The translations under genes and the position numbers were made by a program. A DNA stretch of 64,000 nucleotides, from assembly GCA_025765595.1 (NCBI GenBank), contig JAIVFH010000016.1, forward strand, positions 333,501 through 397,500, in the 5' to 3' direction. A model generated the notes under the pieces. It made no database searches and was not told the origin of the DNA. It saw only the letters and a list, made by a program, of their open reading frames with translations. Shown here in pieces: positions 11,620 through 22,206 of the stretch. Every line of letters begins with the position of its first letter. Position 1 is the stretch's first letter. This stretch comes from Obelidium mucronatum. Lineage: Eukaryota > Chytridiomycota > Chytridiomycetes > Chytridiales > Chytriomycetaceae.

Positions 11620-14600
11620 TTAATTTCTCTTTTTGAATGCATCTTCCGCCATTTTCATAAGAACGCGACGTCCTTCTTCTCCTGTTTCACCCACCAAACG
11701 TGCAAAGAACGCATCTTCATCGTCAACGTTCTTTTGAAGCAAGATATGGGGCTCTCCGAATTCAACAAGTTTTCCTTGATCTAAAACCATGACGTTGTCA
11801 TAATCAATGATTGTTTGCTGCAAGCTTTCAAATTAGAACATGGATGGAAAGCTCAAAAGAAAGTGCCAAACCAAGCGGTGTGCTATTGTCAAAGTAGTGG
11901 CGCCGTAAAAGACACCACCACGGTCCCTCAAGACCCTCCCAATCAAAGCATCCGTGTTCAAGTCAACATTGGATGTGGCTTCATCCATCACAAACACCCG
12001 ACTCTTCCTCAAAATCGCACGTGCAAGGCAAATCAATTGTCTCTCTCCAACGCTCCAATTCCCACCATTTTCGCTCACAAATGAATCTAGTTTTCCAGGG
12101 AGTAAAGAAACTTGGGTTTCAAGTTGAACGGCACTGAGTGCAGCCCAGAGATCTGAATCTGATTGGGATAGTGTGGGATCCAAGTTGAATCGAAGAGTTC
12201 CACGAAAGCAAAATGGATCTTGGGGAATGATTGAGATCGAGGAGCGAAGTGTATGAAGAGGAATTTGTGATGTTGGCAATGAGTCAATTGTGATTGTTCC
12301 AGATGGTTGCACAAGACGGAAGAGCGCCTGAGTTTCTTATTGAATATGAAAGCTTCAAAGATAGAGAATAATTACCTGCAATAAACTAGATTTTCCCGCA
12401 CCGGTTCTACCAACAATTCCAACAGTCGATCCAGCGGGAATCTTGACGCTAACATTGTTAAGCACATTTTTTTCACTGGGAGGATAGCGCAAGGACAAGC
12501 TCTTGAATTCAATTTCACCCCTGCTTGGCCAATTTTCAGGAGGCGTGATAACTGGCTCATCCGGACCCGGTTCTGCAGGAATTTTCGTATACTCCAACAC
12601 TCTTTCCGCCGAAGTCATCAGATTTTCAGCTTCCGCCGATTGCCGGAACGCCCATTGCAATGATCCCACCAAATTGAGCGAATAGGTTAGAATCAAACCA
12701 ACGTTTGCACCTGACAGCTGAAGTGCTGTAACTCTGCTCACCGCCACCGTCGTGAAAACAACGATAGCGAGAAAAGTCGCACTGATAACATCGAGACGCA
12801 TTCCAAGCCAACGTCCAATGGTTAGATACAGAATAGAAATTCTCGTGTTGTTATTTTGAAGTTCCATAAAGTTCTGAAGGAATCTGGCTTCGGCACCGAA
12901 CGCTCGAACTGTGCTCAGACCTTCCAATGTGGCCGGAATCGTTGCGTATACTGGAGATCGCGTGATTGCTTCTTCTCGTTTGACTTGTCGGGATGTTGTT
13001 ACATAAAGTTTTCTGATTTTCCAGAAGATGTAACCCATCGGTGGAATAATCACGAGCACGATAGGTAAAATTGTGCATGCGAGAATGATGGTACTAAGCG
13101 CAGAAAGAAGAGCAACGGCGAAATCAAACAATGTCCATGGTAAGTTCTCATCGACACGATTCAAGTCGCTCGACATTCTGTTCATGATTCGTCCAGCAGG
13201 ATTTTCAATGAAAAACCGCATTTCCGCATTAAAAACACTCTTGACGACTTCTTGAGACAGTTTCAAAGAGCTCTTAACACACAGCATGAAAAAGAGCAGA
13301 GAGCGAGCAACAACGATAGAGACTGAAACAACGGCCAAAACCAAAAAAGCCCAGCCCCATTTCGGATCATGTTGATCTTGATTATTCTGACCTGACCATT
13401 GACCCAGCCACCAATCCGTGATAATGAGGAGGATATTCCCCAAAACCAACGCACAAACGAGAACTGTGATAGAGAACCAAGATGATCCCGCGCGAAAATA
13501 GTCTCGATAAACTGCCAAATCCACTGTTCCTTTGGCAGCTTCTTCCTTGACAAACTCAGTAGGCGCCCCCTTCTTCGCTGTTTCGTCTTCAATCACAATG
13601 TCCTTGGCGATTTCTTGTTTACTTAAGGAGCTAGCACCCAACATTTCTGACCCTTCTTCTCCTTTTTGCTCAGTGAATTCTTTCATTAGGGTGCTGAAGC
13701 TGGATTCGGTATTCATCACAATCTCATATTTTCCCACGGCCTTGATTTCACCGTTTTCGAGCAACACCACGTTATCTGCGCCTTTGACATATTGCAATTG
13801 ATGAGTAACCAAAATCCTGGCCTTATCCTTCAAGAGGCCGTTGATGCAGTCGTTAAAAAGCTGCCGCCCAACCTTCGCATCAACCGCGCTTAATGGATCA
13901 TCCAAAAGGTAAAGATCCGCGTCACTGTAACAAGCTCTCGCTAGCGCCAAACGCGCCTTCTGCCCACCACTTAATGTAACACCACGTTCTCCAACAAGAG
14001 TCTCTAATCCATGCTCGAAAATCTCAAGGTCTCGGGTGAGAGCACACGACTTGATGACTCTCGTCAGCTTTTGAGCGTCAAGTGGGGAACCAAAGAGAAT
14101 ATTCTCTTGAATCGAACCGCTAAGGATCCAAGGAGTCTGTGATGCATAAGCGATGCGTGTGTTGGGTGCAGTTTGAATAGAGCCAGCGACACATTCCATT
14201 TCACGAAGAATAGCATTGAGGAGAGACGATTTTCCTGATCCGACAGGTCCAATAAGGACAGTCATTTGGAATTTGTCAAGAGAAAGAGAGATATCTTTTA
14301 GGATTGACCTTGGCGCTGGTGCTGTTGTTGCGCGGTCGGTTTGCATAAAGGTTGGATCCCCTTTTGGTTGTTTGGTATCAGTTGGTGCCGCCAAAGGAGA
14401 TATAGGCCATGTAAAAGACGCATTTTGGAGGGTAAGAATTTTCGAGGGATGAATGGCTTGATGATCGCCATTGTTAGATGTGGTTGATTCGATTTCAGGG
14501 AGGAGCAAGAATTTCTGGATTCTGCGAAATGAAACAAGAGACTCAATGGAAAACTGAAGACCCATTGGAAACCGAAATCCCATGTTCCACTTCAAACTTT

Positions 14601-15887
14601 GTAAAAGAACAACTGTGGTGAATACTTTTGAGGGCGTCAAAACCCCACCCATTAGATAGAAGGAGCCAAAGGCGAAGAGTTCAATGATACACGAGAATGT
14701 TTGATAGAACGCGAGATTGATTGCGCGGAGAATTGACGCTTTCCACATCTTAACAAGTTGTTAGTTTCATTCTAAACGAAAAAAAGACACAATACAAACC
14801 ATTGCAACTTCTTGTTTTCTCAAATTATCCACATTATCCATCAAAGGTTTTTCCCAAGCATATAGCTTAACCATCATGATTCCGTTAAGCATGTCGCTTA
14901 CATATTTTAGCCTTGAGTCTCGAGGTTCAACAGTAGCTCGTCGATAAACACCAAACATTTTGCTGACGAAACCTTGAACAGGAATAACCAGCAACGTGAC
15001 ACCACTAGCAACAAATGCGGCATTTTCAATCTGCTGATACAACAGAAATGTCACAATAACTAGAAGGAAAGGCCCAATCAAGATGAACAAGAAAAAGTTT
15101 GCCGCCTCTTCAAAGCGATTCACATCATTTGCCACCAAGTTCACAATGTATCCAGATGAAGATGTGTGGGAAATCGATAACTTCATGCACTTTTTGTAAA
15201 TGGCCGAAATGAACGCTATCCGAAGTTGGGCGCCAAGTCGGTTGGTCATCCACCACGACACATGGTGCAAAATGGCAACAGTGATCGCGCACAAAGACAA
15301 GACAGTGCAGTACGTAAATCCCTTTTGTTTTTCAAGATTGAGAATTGTTAAATTGCTGAAAGAGTATCGTTTACACCAGACCTCACTGTATTCCGCCACA
15401 GGATTCTGAAACCAAATCAACAGCTTACTCAAGAAAGAAGCTGATGTGAGAAGCACCGCTTCTTCAAGAAGGAAGAAAAAGGTGGCAGCCAACGTCAGGT
15501 TCCTGTTGACATTGAGAGTAACCCACGCCTGCATGGTCATTTACTTCAATACGCATCCAGAGAAGACGTTAGTAGCTGTTTCAGCTTACCAGAGATGCCT
15601 TTTCCTTGCGGTAATTCACTTCCTTGTGCCAAGCTGTCAACAATGTGGCCGACAGTCGCTCCGCATCGTCCTCATCGTTGTTCAGCGGCCAGTCACTTTC
15701 GTCCAGCTGAGTTTTTTCGCCTCGCTTGATCGCCTCGTTGACGTAGCTTGAAAGGCGTTAGCAAGGAGGCAGTACTCCATGCACTCAATGGCAACGTATA
15801 CCTGTAGGTCCACCGGATAAAGAATGGGGCATCCTGTCTCCGGACCAAGCGGGGTATCTTCTTGCCCTCTGGGTTTGCATCGCTCAT
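11620..15887 (-). CDS. ABCC (MRP)-type ABC transporter
   Basis: Six exons (15887-15802, 15746-15590, 15528-14800, 14748-12376, 12327-11872, 11817-11620) give 1332 aa. The order is TMD1-NBD1-TMD2-NBD2 without an N-terminal TMD0, as in short MRPs. NBD1 has Walker [12 protein letters not shown], signature [14 protein letters not shown], Walker B LYLLDDP and H-loop VTHQ. NBD2 has [12 protein letters not shown], the usual ABCC signature variant [14 protein letters not shown], Walker [13 protein letters not shown] and IAHRL. The DD in the first Walker B is typical of ABCC degenerate site 1. Intron 2 (15529-15589) contains a TACTAAC branch site, and its acceptor is the CAG at 15529-15531 because the nearer AAG would create a stop. 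Expected role: ATP-driven export of organic anions or conjugates at the plasma or vacuolar membrane; the substrate is unknown. Confidence 0.93.
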
Positions 15888-16200
15888 TGTGTTGTTCTTC
15901 GTTCCGGCCGGATCTGGGCTGTCTCAGCTTGGTAATTTTTTGAAGTCCTTCCGATTTCCGGAGTAGATTTCAAATTCAAAAGTGGAAACACCCGGAAGAT
16001 CCAGAACCGCAATCCGTCAATTACTAATAATAGAAACGAGGAGCATTGCTCAGTCCATATTGCCAATTTTAGACTATCCAGGCTGAGCTATTTCCGCTTG
16101 GCAGAGCTTGCATTGTCATCGTTAGTGGTGTTAACGAGGGGTTTCAGTAACAACTTGTGGAACGTATTTATTAAGTTGATATTATTACTGCTGCAACTTC
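15888..16200. other. Intergenic region
   Basis: Upstream of the ABC transporter start and downstream of the next minus-strand gene. The only open frame here (minus, 60 aa) lacks an ATG start and shows no recognisable protein. I see no RNA gene. It probably holds the transporter promoter. Confidence 0.5.
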
Positions 16201-16725
16201 TCACTCATAATAAATAGCATACTTTTTCTCATGAACTGCGTATCGCGGCTTCTGGCCAGTTAAGTCATGGATCTGGGACAACAACGCAGCACGGAATTTC
16301 GTCTCTCCGTCCTCATCCTTCTTGTTGCTGCCGAACACAGGATAAGTGAGGGTGTAACCATCAATATATACCCCACTTCCTCTTTTGAATGCAAACAAAA
16401 CACTCGCTACTAAACGCACACTCGTAATCTCCGACGACGAGGAGTGCAAATAACAGTTAAATGGGTTCAACGCAGAATTTGAAATCGCCCAATCAAGCGA
16501 GGCATTCTTTGCTGCAAGTTTTTGTGCATTGGTTTGCAGAAGAATGTTCTGATTCAAAGTAACGACATGTTGGGTGAGGGTATCGATCTTGACATCAAGA
16601 CTCTCCTTAAGCGTTGCCAACCCTTCAACAGTCGCTTTTCCAAAAGCTGAATTATTTGAACCAACTTGATCGCAAGCCGCTTTAACAAGTTCTTCGGCAG
16701 CTGCAGTAAGCTTAGAGGTGTTCAT
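16201..16725 (-). CDS. Hypothetical protein, 174 aa
   Basis: Single-exon frame starting MNTSKLTAAAEELVKAACDQ; the first true ATG is at 16725. The N-terminal ~85 residues are heptad-like and helical (DVKIDTLTQHVVTLNQNI). The C-terminal half looks globular, with a hydrophobic strand VRLVASVLFAF and a tail ending KYAIYYE. It has no signal peptide, membrane segment or known motif. I do not recognise the family. Its start is divergent from the repeat-protein gene at 16958, with a 232-nt shared promoter region. Confidence 0.6.
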   Translation of the reverse strand: MNTSKLTAAAEELVKAACDQVGSNNSAFGKATVEGLATLKESLDVKIDTLTQHVVTLNQNILLQTNAQKLAAKNASLDWAISNSALNPFNCYLHSSSSEITSVRLVASVLFAFKRGSGVYIDGYTLTYPVFGSNKKDEDGETKFRAALLSQIHDLTGQKPRYAVHEKKYAIYYE

Positions 16726-16957
16726 CAAGGGTTCAGGGGAAAAAAAGAGAAAACTTGAAGAAAAGTTGAAAAAACTTTTTTACATCAAGAAAGTCGTTTG
16801 GAAGTAGACAAGATTTCGCCTTGACTAGGTTTTCAGGCTGCAGTACTTTCAATTTGGATGATTTTTTCTCAGTTTTTATTTTTCAAACTCCGCTGCTGTC
16901 AGTCAACACTTTCTCAATCATTTGACATATTACATTATAAACATCCTTAAAAACAAT

Positions 16958-18436
16958 ATGCACGGCTCTTCCTTCACATTCCTCGCTCTCGCTGTCATTT
17001 GCCTACAACTGACTACGCAAACTTCAGCAAAAACAGATGGCAGAAGACTTGACTCGGAAACAGTTTAGTAGTAGTATTCTCGCACCTCTTCAAACCAAAA
17101 GCCAAACCGCCAATTACAGTCTGCTAACCAGAAAGAGCCACATTCTTTGTAATCCCATGTAAACAATTAAACAGGCTTGTGTTCAACCATGTGAATCGGG
17201 ATACACCTGCAACCCCTTACTCAAAGCATGCGAACTTGACAGCTCAACGGTTTCGACAGCACTTTCCAAAAATGCACCCACTCCATCTTCAACTGCACCA
17301 AAAAGAAAACCAGTTACGTCGAAAAAAAAACTTCGTGGACGATTGAATCTGTATTCTAAAAAGTATTTCTCTTATTCACATAGTGTTACGCAATGTGTAA
17401 ACGCGGATTCAGATGCAATCATTCAACCGGACACTGTGAATCCTTTGATTTTGTTGGAGCAGCGGCATCGGCGATACCAACCCTCATATCATCCAAAAAA
17501 GTATCACGGAACGATGTCCAACCAGAAATGCATCAAATTATCGACTTAAACGCTAAGGATTCCCAGAAACTAGTGTCCTTGGATTCTGATGGCCTTGTCC
17601 TGCTTGGAACCCGACGCGTTTCTCGTATTTTACCGGCACAACAAATCACGCTGCTTGGAAGCAAACGAATCACAAAACCAAAGACCGAGTCTCTAAACAA
17701 CGCGTCATTGACTCCCCCAAAAGTCCTTGGATTCCATCGCATTACAGCTCAACGATTACCACCACCACCTCGTGTCTCCTCCAAAGAGTCTGACCGAATT
17801 GCAAAGTGTGAACCTTTGGTGCTTCTTGGATCTCATCGTGTTTTGAGAGACGTGGTTGTATCTGCTGCTCCTGTTGCTGCTGCCGCTGCTGAGTCCAGCC
17901 TTCAGGAGTCACGAACAGTTGTACTTCTTGGTTCTCGCCGCGTGAATCGACGTGGCGCCTTGCAAAATTCAAGATTTGCTGATATTGCCAAGAAGGGTAT
18001 TTTCGCAAGTCTGTTTCCTCAAGCGGCGGGTGCTCATGATAGGGGTCCAACAGTTCTTGGCAGTAAGAGAGTGACAAGAATGAATCAAGTGCCTACCGTC
18101 CTGGGATCTCGCAGGGTATCACGGAATGCAGCAAAATCTGATGGAAAAGACGCTGTCGTCGCAGCCGCCGCTGGAAAGTCTTTGAACGAGGTTGTACTGC
18201 TTGGATCACGTCGGGTCTCCCGTAAATCAAAACAACTTGAAGCATCTCGAAAGAAAGCGTCTATGCTTTCAAATACCAGCAGCAAGGGAAGGCAACAAGT
18301 GAAAGCTCTTTTGTCAAGACGTGTTTCACGTGAACGCAGGGAAGTAGGCCAAGGATTCGTTGGACAAAGCAGCCAAGGATTTTCACAAACGTCATTATTA
18401 CTTGGAACAGTTTTTATTTTTGTTCTCTGGCTGTAA
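16958..18436 (+). CDS. Secreted protein with two Cys modules and nine LLGSRRVSR-like repeats
   Basis: Three exons (16958-17062, 17175-17312, 17384-18436; introns phase 0) give 431 aa. Residues 1-24 form a signal peptide (MHGSSFTFLALAVICLQLTT). Exon 2 opens with CVQPCESGYTCNPLLKAC and exon 3 with CYAMCKRGFRCNHSTGHC. Both have the spacing C-x3-C-x5-C-x6-C and start at an exon edge. The rest carries nine copies of [VT][LV]LG[ST][RKH]R[VI]xR separated by variable spacers; examples start at 17597, 17648, 17720, 17819, 17921, 18050, 18095, 18194 and 18305. The C-terminus is hydrophobic (LLLGTVFIFVLWL), suggesting a GPI-anchor signal or membrane tail. The dibasic sites could be cut by a Kex2-type protease. 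The first donor (GTTTAG) is weak, so the 5' structure is the least certain part. Confidence 0.7.
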
Positions 18437-18559
18437 ATTTTCTTCCAAATTCTCCTTTTTTTTATTTCAATCCTTGTGTTGTTTACGTGCAAAAAAAAAG
18501 ATAATGATAATAATAGCGATTTTCCCAAAAGAATAGCAGGAAAAAACGGGGATGACTGG

Positions 18560-20615
18560 TTAATAAACCTTTGACCCCTTCTTCTTTTCCACCTTCATGC
18601 TCTTCTTTATCTTCTTTGCCTCCTTATACACCAATTTCAACTCCTTTTTCAACCCTTTCAACACTTTATCCCCTGTATTCTTTAAAAACTGTGCAGTTTC
18701 TCCTTGTTTTTTGACACTTTCCACCCATATCTCTTGAGCCTGCTTCCCCGTCGCAGAATTGAGAAACTCAGTGTGCAACTTTCTCACCTTCTTCCCCGTT
18801 GATTTCAGAAACTTTTGAGTCTTTTTGACAGACTTTTTCAAGGTCTTTTTGATGGTGGTAGTAGTAGTAGTAGTAGTAGTAGCCGTTGAAGAAAACAATT
18901 CTTTGGGGACTGGGCAAGTACCGAACCCAGTTGATTGAATGAGACTTGCATGAAGAGAGGAGAGGAATTCAGACACGTCAAAGTTGGAGTATTGACTCAT
19001 TGACAAGGCCTTATAAGACGTTTCGACAAAAGTATGAAGAATGGTTGGGTCCGGGACGAGAAAGCTGTCACGATTGCAATGGATAATTTCCGACAGAGAG
19101 GTTGGTTTCTGAAGGGGTGGAGTTCTGGGGCAAGTGGGAGTATGATTGATTACCGCCGGAGAAGGTTTTGGGACGGAAAGGATGGTTTGGTTTGTTCCAG
19201 TAGGACATACTTTTGCCAAGGCGCGTGTGTATCGCGCTGGAACTGTGAGGGATTTCAGTGTCTTGGCGATACGTGTGAGACTCGTGGTTTTGCAGAGTGG
19301 TAGTTTGATGAGAGACTTTGTTGATTTGACGGTTACTCGAGGGCAGGTGCCGGCTGTAGAGAAGACGGACATTGAGGTTTCGTCTTTTCCGGTGGGGACC
19401 ATGAGGGACAAGTTGTAGGCTGGACAGGTTCCCGTGATGATTGCGCGGAACTGGGATAGTGAGCGAGGGTAGTTGGCGGGGATGCTTAATGCCTTCAATG
19501 TATCAATAAAACGGCTGAGACAGGTTTTGTACAAAGGAACTGCAACGAGCGCTTTCGAGGCGCTGTTTTTGGCTGGTTTGACAGTGATTCTCGGACAAGT
19601 AAACGAAGAAGAAGTGCTGGAGAGTGGTACAACGTCAAACTGGGAAGTACTTGCCAGACAATATTGATTCAAAATGGCCTTGAGCTGAGCAAGTGAATGA
19701 ATTTTTGCAATTGAGTTCACCCCATGGTTTGTGGTGGATCTTTGGCGATTGTTTTGTTGTTGCTTTTCAACCAAAGCCAGTTCAGATGGAGACTTTTCGG
19801 CTGGACATGTGGTGGAACCATAGAGTAGATTCTGTTTCTTGACTTTTTTGTAAACCAATGTTGGTTTGCTGGTGACGGTCGGAACAAAGGTAGGTGGTGG
19901 CGGTGGAGGCTTTGACGCACAGATTGTTGATTCGGGGGCAAATTCAGTTGGCACAATCCCTACAGATGGTGCGTGGGTAGATACTTGAGATGTGTTGGGC
20001 AGAACAAGGTACAAAGCCGAGAGAATAGTGGTAGAAGCGACAAACACAAAGAGCGACGCTCTCGCTAGAACCGACAGCGTCGAAAACTTCAGTAGCGCGG
20101 CTTTCGCAGTTAATGAAGCTGAGGCTGCGATTGCCGAAAGAGAGAGCAAGAGAGAGGCAACAAGAAGAGTCATTTCACCAGATTTCTCGACTGCTTCAGT
20201 CCTTACTGCCAAACAGTCTGGGTTGCTTTTGGACTTTGGTTGCTCAGAAATCGTTGGGACAATAGCTGGTGCTGTGGCTGTTGCTGTTGCTGGTGGGAGC
20301 GGAAGTGGAAGTGTAACTGGGACGAGTGGAGAATTCAACACATCCTCGTCCTCAATATCTTCAACAACAAGAATACTCTTATCCTTTGCATCAGCTTGGA
20401 TTTCTTCCTTGGACCATTCAATTGGGTGCACAAACTCAAAGTCAAAGTCCTTCTGAACCAAAAGGGAATCAACTCATAAACGGGTGTCTATCAAGGACTT
20501 CGAAACTTACATTGAGAGGGCCCTTCACTACCGGCGATACCGATTCTTCAACAATGTCATAGTCGGCTTCATCGGCCGGACTCAGGTGGAGTGGTTGTGG
20601 TGGCTGAGGTGCCAT
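18560..20615 (-). CDS. Unknown membrane protein with TCP-containing internal repeats
   Basis: Two exons (20615-20511, 20452-18560; intron 20453-20510, phase 0) give 665 aa. The start MAPQPPQPLHLSPADEADYD is acidic and Pro-rich. Residues about 130-185 are hydrophobic and could form one or two membrane segments. A large region with about seven TCP or VCP motifs follows, spaced so that roughly 75-80-residue units recur (compare VPLYKTCLSRFIDTLKALSI with LPLCKTTSLTRIAKTLKSLT). The C-terminal ~100 residues are very Lys-rich (TIKKTLKKSVKKTQKF), preceded by a poly-Thr run encoded by (GTA)n on the plus strand near 18859-18882. I do not recognise the family. A TATA-like box lies just upstream of the start. 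Confidence 0.7.
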
Positions 20616-21223
20616 GTTTGTTGTTTTTCGAGTGTGAAAGTGGCGCTGTTCTATTTATACCCTTTCTTTAAGAAACCAGTTGGGATGATTGAAGGAGATG
20701 TACCAACTTATGATGGCGAACCAAAAGCGTGATTTATAATGCTGGGGGAGTATTGCTGTAGTCTACTGTGCCACCCGCCAATGATCAAGAGATTGGCGTG
20801 ATTCCAGAAGGATTTTCGACCAAAAAACGACGTGATTTCGAAAAAAAAAAATTGTAGAATGAGAGGTTTCCTTCGTATTATTGGTGAGCATTGAAAAAAC
20901 AGGGAAAGGGGCGGAAAAAGTATGACGAGTTAAGAAGTAATTGCACTACATGAATGTTATTATTTTGAATATCATTGATTCACATTATATCTGCGACAGT
21001 ATCATCAATAGAGCTGGTGATGAGGTTAGATAAAACTCTCACGCCAGTTGATACTTCGATTTCAAAAACGCATCTTGGAATAGGCGGAGAAATAGTATTG
21101 CGATATTCCTGGAAGAAGAGTTCGTTTTCATTTTTTTTAAATACCCGTGATATCGGCTTGTGAGGCTTGGTAGATTTGTTCATTTTTCTTCCCCTGATTG
21201 TTCATGTCAACATCAGTGTCAAC
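20616..21223. other. Divergent intergenic promoter region
   Basis: It separates two divergent starts (20615 minus, 21224 plus). It holds the TATA-like box above and short A/T runs, and no convincing open frame. Short frames at 20980-21183 on both strands overlap and lack family features. Confidence 0.5.
20652..20659 (-). promoter_or_regulatory. TATA-like box
   Basis: On the minus strand the sequence reads TATAAATA, about 37-44 nt upstream of the start codon at 20615. Its position would fit a short 5' UTR. There is no experimental support. Confidence 0.45.
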
Positions 21224-22171
21224 ATGAACACCACCACCATCAACCCCTTTCCTCTCAGCACACCGGATAAGGATCCCACACTGTTTTACTACAAATACTG
21301 TGTCATTGTGCCTCTAGACTTTGCCGGCGTTCTAGCAAATGGAACCGTGCTGTATGGGTTCATCAAAGTAAAGTCCTACCGTATGGCCTCTCGAATTGAT
21401 CGACTCTTGAGTTGCTTATGCATGCTAAACTTACTGTGGTCGCTATGCCTTGCCCTGGAAACGATTGCTGTCCTCTTCCACAACTCGGAAACGTACATTC
21501 GGTTCACGAATGCCGCGGCCTGTGTGTGGATGCAGACTACAACGTGGATTAATGTGGCGCTGGCGATGGAGCGGTGTTTTCATGTGAATGGCTGTGAAGA
21601 AGCTGTCGCCGGAAGCCGAAAGTTGCTGCTTATTGGGCAATGGGTGTCTTATAGTGCGGGCTTGGGATTTGTGTTGTGGATGAATCTTGCGATTCCGCTG
21701 GAAGAACTCAGCTTCTTCACAGGTGCTTATTTTGTACCGCCGCTTGTTTTGATTGGGACACTTGTGATTGTGGGGTTTTATGCCAAGACATATGCCTTTG
21801 CCCAAAAACAAGTGCGCGATATTGCTAGTTACAAAGGCGAACGTTATGTAAAAGCAGTGCTACGGAAGATTCTTATGAATTCCATGATAATGATGAGCTC
21901 CATCTATCTGTTTTACTTTCCGCAAGTGATTCTCTTTTATTGGGCAGCAAGAGATGAACGATCCAAGGAGGTGATGAATGCAGCCATCAACACTATCGCT
22001 GGGCTGGATCCCATTCTTGTTGCTTTGCTGGTTCTGTATTTTGTTCCTGAGGTGTGTCTATTCTTGAAGGAGCGTGTATTCGGGATGGACGGAGGAAGGA
22101 GCAAGCCTAATGATTCAGACAGCGTGGATACCTGCTCCACAGAGATTGAAAATGAAACTGGCATTCACTGA
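21224..22171 (+). CDS. Seven-transmembrane, rhodopsin-like receptor
   Basis: Single exon, 315 aa from the ATG at 21224; the N-terminus MNTTTINPF has an N-glycosylation-like site. Seven hydrophobic segments can be followed, including VIVPLDFAGVLANGTVLYGF, LLSCLCMLNLLWSLCLALE, a third ending in ALAMERCFHV, LLLIGQWVSYSAGLGFVLW, FVPPLVLIGTLVIVGFYA, ILMNSMIMMSSIYLFYFP and NTIAGLDPILVALLVLYF. The ERC after helix 3 sits where class A receptors have DRY. LDPILVALLVLYF in helix 7 resembles NPxxY. The C-terminal tail is Ser/Asp-rich. The function (ligand or light) cannot be told. No Schiff-base Lys is evident in helix 7, so a rhodopsin is unlikely. It ends 35 nt before the SNF2 gene. Confidence 0.72.
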   Translation: MNTTTINPFPLSTPDKDPTLFYYKYCVIVPLDFAGVLANGTVLYGFIKVKSYRMASRIDRLLSCLCMLNLLWSLCLALETIAVLFHNSETYIRFTNAAACVWMQTTTWINVALAMERCFHVNGCEEAVAGSRKLLLIGQWVSYSAGLGFVLWMNLAIPLEELSFFTGAYFVPPLVLIGTLVIVGFYAKTYAFAQKQVRDIASYKGERYVKAVLRKILMNSMIMMSSIYLFYFPQVILFYWAARDERSKEVMNAAINTIAGLDPILVALLVLYFVPEVCLFLKERVFGMDGGRSKPNDSDSVDTCSTEIENETGIH

Positions 22172-22206
22172 CAAAGAACTGTTTTGGCTGATTTCTAAAC
22201 ACAAAA

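Noticed and set aside
15884..16066. Minus frame upstream of the ABC transporter
   Set aside because: No ATG, and it overlaps the transporter start codon; probably 5' UTR.
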